Shown: piece after piece, positions 5,003 to 5,150 of the stretch | Numbering within the stretch: the stretch's first letter is position 1 | Layout: each line of letters begins with the position of its first letter | From: Prevotellaceae bacterium | GTDB taxonomy: Bacteria > Bacteroidota > Bacteroidia > Bacteroidales > UBA932 | DNA: 5,150 nt | Reading direction: 5' to 3' | Assembly (NCBI GenBank): GCA_031267155.1 | Contig: JAIRZR010000061.1 | Location: 1 to 5,150 of the forward strand | Notes under the pieces: generated by a model | Told to the model about the DNA's origin: nothing | What the model saw: only the letters and a program-made list of their open reading frames with translations | Databases searched by the model: none | Made by a program: the position numbers and the translations under genes

Positions 5003-5058
5003 CATCAGGAAAACGAAAACCCTGTGAAATAAAAAAACCTGTAAATATAAATTGACAA

Positions 5059-5150
5059 ATGAACCTGTTAGATAAATACAGCACCCTGAAAGTAGTGTTG
5101 ATCAGCCTGGTCGGCGCTGTTTTTATTGTCTATCCCAACATCGCCTGCTT
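5059..5150 (+). CDS. N-terminus of a membrane protein, possibly DUF308/HdeD family
   Basis: The ATG at 5059 opens a frame that continues past the window edge, so only the first 30 full codons are seen. After MNLLDKYSTLK comes a hydrophobic segment, VVLISLVGAVFIVYPNIAC (residues about 12-30), which is a transmembrane helix. The G-x-x-x-x-x-YP-x-x-A spacing resembles the repeated helix-pair motif of DUF308/HdeD-type membrane proteins, in which a short helix ends with a Pro in a loop. A family call from 30 residues is weak. The ATG follows an AT-rich leader without a Shine-Dalgarno site, and a good -7 box lies 57 bases upstream of the start. It is the first gene of its transcript. I am confident that it is coding and membrane-bound, and unsure of the family. 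Confidence 0.65.
   Translation, partial: MNLLDKYSTLKVVLISLVGAVFIVYPNIAC

Noticed and set aside
4645..5055. 136-codon plus-strand ORF
   Set aside because: It runs through the GC-rich inverted-repeat element and the promoter of the 5059 gene, and its composition is that of the repeat rather than of a protein.

Overview
The window reads as chromosome from a gut Bacteroidales bacterium, probably Bacteroides or Parabacteroides; the genus is a guess. Support comes from an NVEALA-type secreted peptide (a family known from Bacteroidetes), a BF3164-type 6-bladed beta-propeller lipoprotein with the G-x-GPGEY signature, almost no Shine-Dalgarno sites, AT-rich leaders, and a TAnnTTTG -7 promoter box.

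Layout, left to right. (1) 1-246 (+): C-terminal end of an unidentified protein, followed by a strong rho-independent terminator at 269-311. (2) 374-2937 (-): a compact AT-rich envelope gene cluster. In transcription order it holds a Cys-rich NVEALA-like exported peptide (2937-2674), an intercistronic hairpin (2668-2645), a beta-propeller lipoprotein (2614-1487), a membrane-anchored thioredoxin-fold protein with a CESC motif (1484-876), and a small lipoprotein ending in a TonB C-terminal-like domain (886-374). The last three genes are separated by 2 nt or overlap, so they form an operon. (3) 2938-3217: intergenic, with a possible 20-codon ORF behind an unusually strong Shine-Dalgarno sequence. 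(4) 3218-4213 (-): a GC-richer 331-codon gene of unknown function. (5) 4214-5058: about 845 bp without a convincing gene. It contains a degenerate tandem array of about 11 units with a 21-bp period (4301-4526) and a GC-rich inverted-repeat element of MITE or REP type (4720-4852) with a GC-rich tail to about 4904. (6) 5059-5150 (+): N-terminal start of a membrane protein behind a recognisable Bacteroidales-type promoter; it may belong to the DUF308/HdeD family.

How the genes may work together (inference): the peptide is exported and carries four cysteines in its mature part. The thioredoxin-fold protein could handle its disulfides in the periplasm. The propeller lipoprotein could bind or present it. 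The TonB-like lipoprotein could touch an outer-membrane transporter or another envelope partner. No peptide exporter or protease is present in the window. The most interesting items are this four-gene cassette and the 21-bp array. Neither could be checked by database search here.
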